This document shows positions 4,743-5,890 of a stretch of DNA of 5,890 nucleotides, one piece after another (within the stretch, counting starts at the first letter, position 1; each line of letters starts with the position of its first letter). A program made the position numbers and the translations under genes. The stretch spans positions 1 to 5,890 of the forward strand of contig NZ_JADEXF010000268.1 of NCBI RefSeq assembly GCF_015207245.1, read 5' to 3'. The notes beneath the pieces are model-generated. The model was not told the DNA's origin, did not search any database, and worked only from the letters and a program-made list of their open reading frames with translations. Origin of the DNA: Nostoc cf. edaphicum LEGE 07299 (lineage in GTDB: Bacteria > Cyanobacteriota > Cyanobacteriia > Cyanobacteriales > Nostocaceae).

Positions 4743-5873
4743 ATGAGAATTGCCCTATTTACCGAAACCTTTTTACCCAAGGTTGACGGCATTGTAACGC
4801 GCCTGCGCCATACTGTCGATCATCTCCAGCGCAGTGGTAATCAAGTGCTGGTAATTGCCCCTGATGGAGGCATCACAGAACACAAAGGCGCTAAAGTTTA
4901 CGGCGTTACTGGCTTTCCTCTGCCATTGTATCCAGAATTGAAAATGGCACTTCCCCGCCCAGCCATTGGTTACGCTTTAGAAGAGTTTAAGCCTGATATT
5001 ATTCATGTCGTGAATCCAGCCGTTTTGGGTTTGTCTGGGATATTTTATAGCAAAATCCTCAAAATCCCCTTGGTGGCCTCTTATCATACCCATTTACCCC
5101 AATATCTCCAGCATTACGGCTTGGGGATGCTGGAAGGTTTTCTTTGGGAACTACTGAAAGGCGCTCATAATCAAGCAGCTTTGAATCTGTGTACCTCCAC
5201 AGCAATGATAGAGGAACTGACAGCACACGGTATTGAACGTGTAGATTTATGGCAGCGTGGGGTGGATACAGAATTATTTCACCCCGATTTAGCTAGTGTA
5301 GAGATGCGATCGCGCCTATCAAAAAATCATCCAGAAAGTCCATTGCTACTTTACGTGGGACGGCTTTCAGCTGAAAAAGAAATTGAGCGTATCAAACCAA
5401 TCTTAGAAGCCATTCCTGAAGCGCGTTTAGCATTGGTTGGAGATGGGCCCCACCGTCAAGCATTGCAAAAACACTTTGCTGGCACAAACACTTATTTTGT
5501 TGGCTATCTCATGGGGCAAGAGTTAGGTTCAGCCTTTGCGAGTGCTGATGCCTTTATCTTTCCTTCTCGTACAGAAACACTAGGTTTAGTACTACTAGAA
5601 GCAATGGCTGCTGGCTGTCCAGTAGTAGCAGCCCGTTCCGGGGGAATTCCTGATCTTGTCACAGATGAGATAAATGGATATCTTTTTGAGCCAACAGCAG
5701 ATGTTCAAGGAGCATTAGCTGCTACTGTTCGCCTCTTAGAACAAAAACAACAACGAGATATCATCCGTCAAAATGCCCGCCAGGAAGCAGAAAGCTGGGG
5801 TTGGGCAGCTGCTACTAGGCAGCTACAAGATTACTATCAAAAGGTGATATTTTCTGAACAGTTGGCAAAATAA
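4743..5873 (+). CDS. sqdX: Sulfoquinovosyldiacylglycerol synthase SqdX (GT4 family)
   Basis: Transfers sulfoquinovose from UDP-sulfoquinovose to diacylglycerol, the last step of SQDG synthesis, at the membrane surface. A 376-aa GT-B glycosyltransferase of family GT4. The N-terminal acceptor domain begins MRIALFTETFLPKVDGI, with the conserved YHTHLPQY segment at 114-121. The C-terminal donor domain has YVGRLSAEKEIE (204-215), LVGDGP (231-236) and the EX7E nucleotide-binding motif (E278 in RTETLG, E286 in LLEAMAAG). It lacks long hydrophobic helices, so membrane contact is peripheral. The ATG at 4743 matches the family start; no Shine-Dalgarno is visible. A possible -10 (TTTAAT, 4685-4690) has no clear -35. 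The window ends in G-rich sequence 17 bp after the stop. Confidence 0.95.
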   Translation: MRIALFTETFLPKVDGIVTRLRHTVDHLQRSGNQVLVIAPDGGITEHKGAKVYGVTGFPLPLYPELKMALPRPAIGYALEEFKPDIIHVVNPAVLGLSGIFYSKILKIPLVASYHTHLPQYLQHYGLGMLEGFLWELLKGAHNQAALNLCTSTAMIEELTAHGIERVDLWQRGVDTELFHPDLASVEMRSRLSKNHPESPLLLYVGRLSAEKEIERIKPILEAIPEARLALVGDGPHRQALQKHFAGTNTYFVGYLMGQELGSAFASADAFIFPSRTETLGLVLLEAMAAGCPVVAARSGGIPDLVTDEINGYLFEPTADVQGALAATVRLLEQKQQRDIIRQNARQEAESWGWAAATRQLQDYYQKVIFSEQLAK

Positions 5874-5890
5874 GGGAGTGGGGAGATGAG

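Noticed and set aside
4610..4792. 60-codon minus-strand open frame across the sqdX start
   Set aside because: Overlaps the repeat region and the sqdX N-terminus in antisense, with no coding features.
5874..5890. G-rich tail GGGAGTGGGGAGATGAG after sqdX
   Set aside because: Resembles the low-complexity G-rich sequence common between genes in Nostoc-type genomes, but only 17 bp are visible, too little to call a repeat or an SD plus start codon.

Overview
The window looks like chromosomal DNA of a filamentous, probably heterocyst-forming (Nostoc/Anabaena-type) cyanobacterium. The reasons are: a Ycf35 protein and a Ycf46-like AAA+ ATPase, both otherwise known from algal plastids; the sulfolipid pair sqdB-sqdX; five perfect copies of the cyanobacterial HIP1 octamer GCGATCGC (starting at 1445, 2415, 2819, 4175 and 5306); and short heptanucleotide tandem repeats between genes. 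The genus is inferred, not proven.

Left half, minus strand: a likely three-gene unit is read right to left. It has a 117-aa ribbon-helix-helix (RHH)-type protein with a CPxC tail (2199-1846), a 503-aa Ycf46-like AAA+ ATPase (1767-256), and the first 38 codons of ycf35 (114-1), which runs off the left edge. The gaps are 78 and 141 bp. The second gap is packed with three small inverted repeats and a strong Shine-Dalgarno for ycf35. Upstream of the first gene lie a candidate -35/-10 pair, a 10-bp palindrome, and a perfect 18-bp match to the HLR1 element bound by the redox/high-light regulator RpaB.

Centre: 493 bp (2200-2692) carry no convincing gene but are rich in regulatory-looking sequence. 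They include HLR1, two palindromes, an 18-bp palindrome centred on HIP1, a candidate plus-strand promoter, and an unexplained start-less minus-strand open frame.

Right half, plus strand: a PsbP/DcrB-like lipoprotein (2693-3211), then sqdB (UDP-sulfoquinovose synthase) and sqdX (sulfolipid synthase). SqdB makes UDP-sulfoquinovose from UDP-glucose and sulfite. SqdX transfers the sulfoquinovose to diacylglycerol, giving SQDG, an anionic thylakoid lipid that can replace phosphatidylglycerol when phosphate is short. A strong hairpin with T-rich flanks on both sides lies in the 241-bp sqdB-sqdX gap, so the two may not form a simple operon.

I see no defence island, CRISPR, mobile element, tRNA or rRNA. 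The genes are mostly recognisable housekeeping or photosynthesis genes. The least explained parts are the RHH-AAA+-Ycf35 unit, whose function is poorly known, and its HLR1-bearing upstream region.
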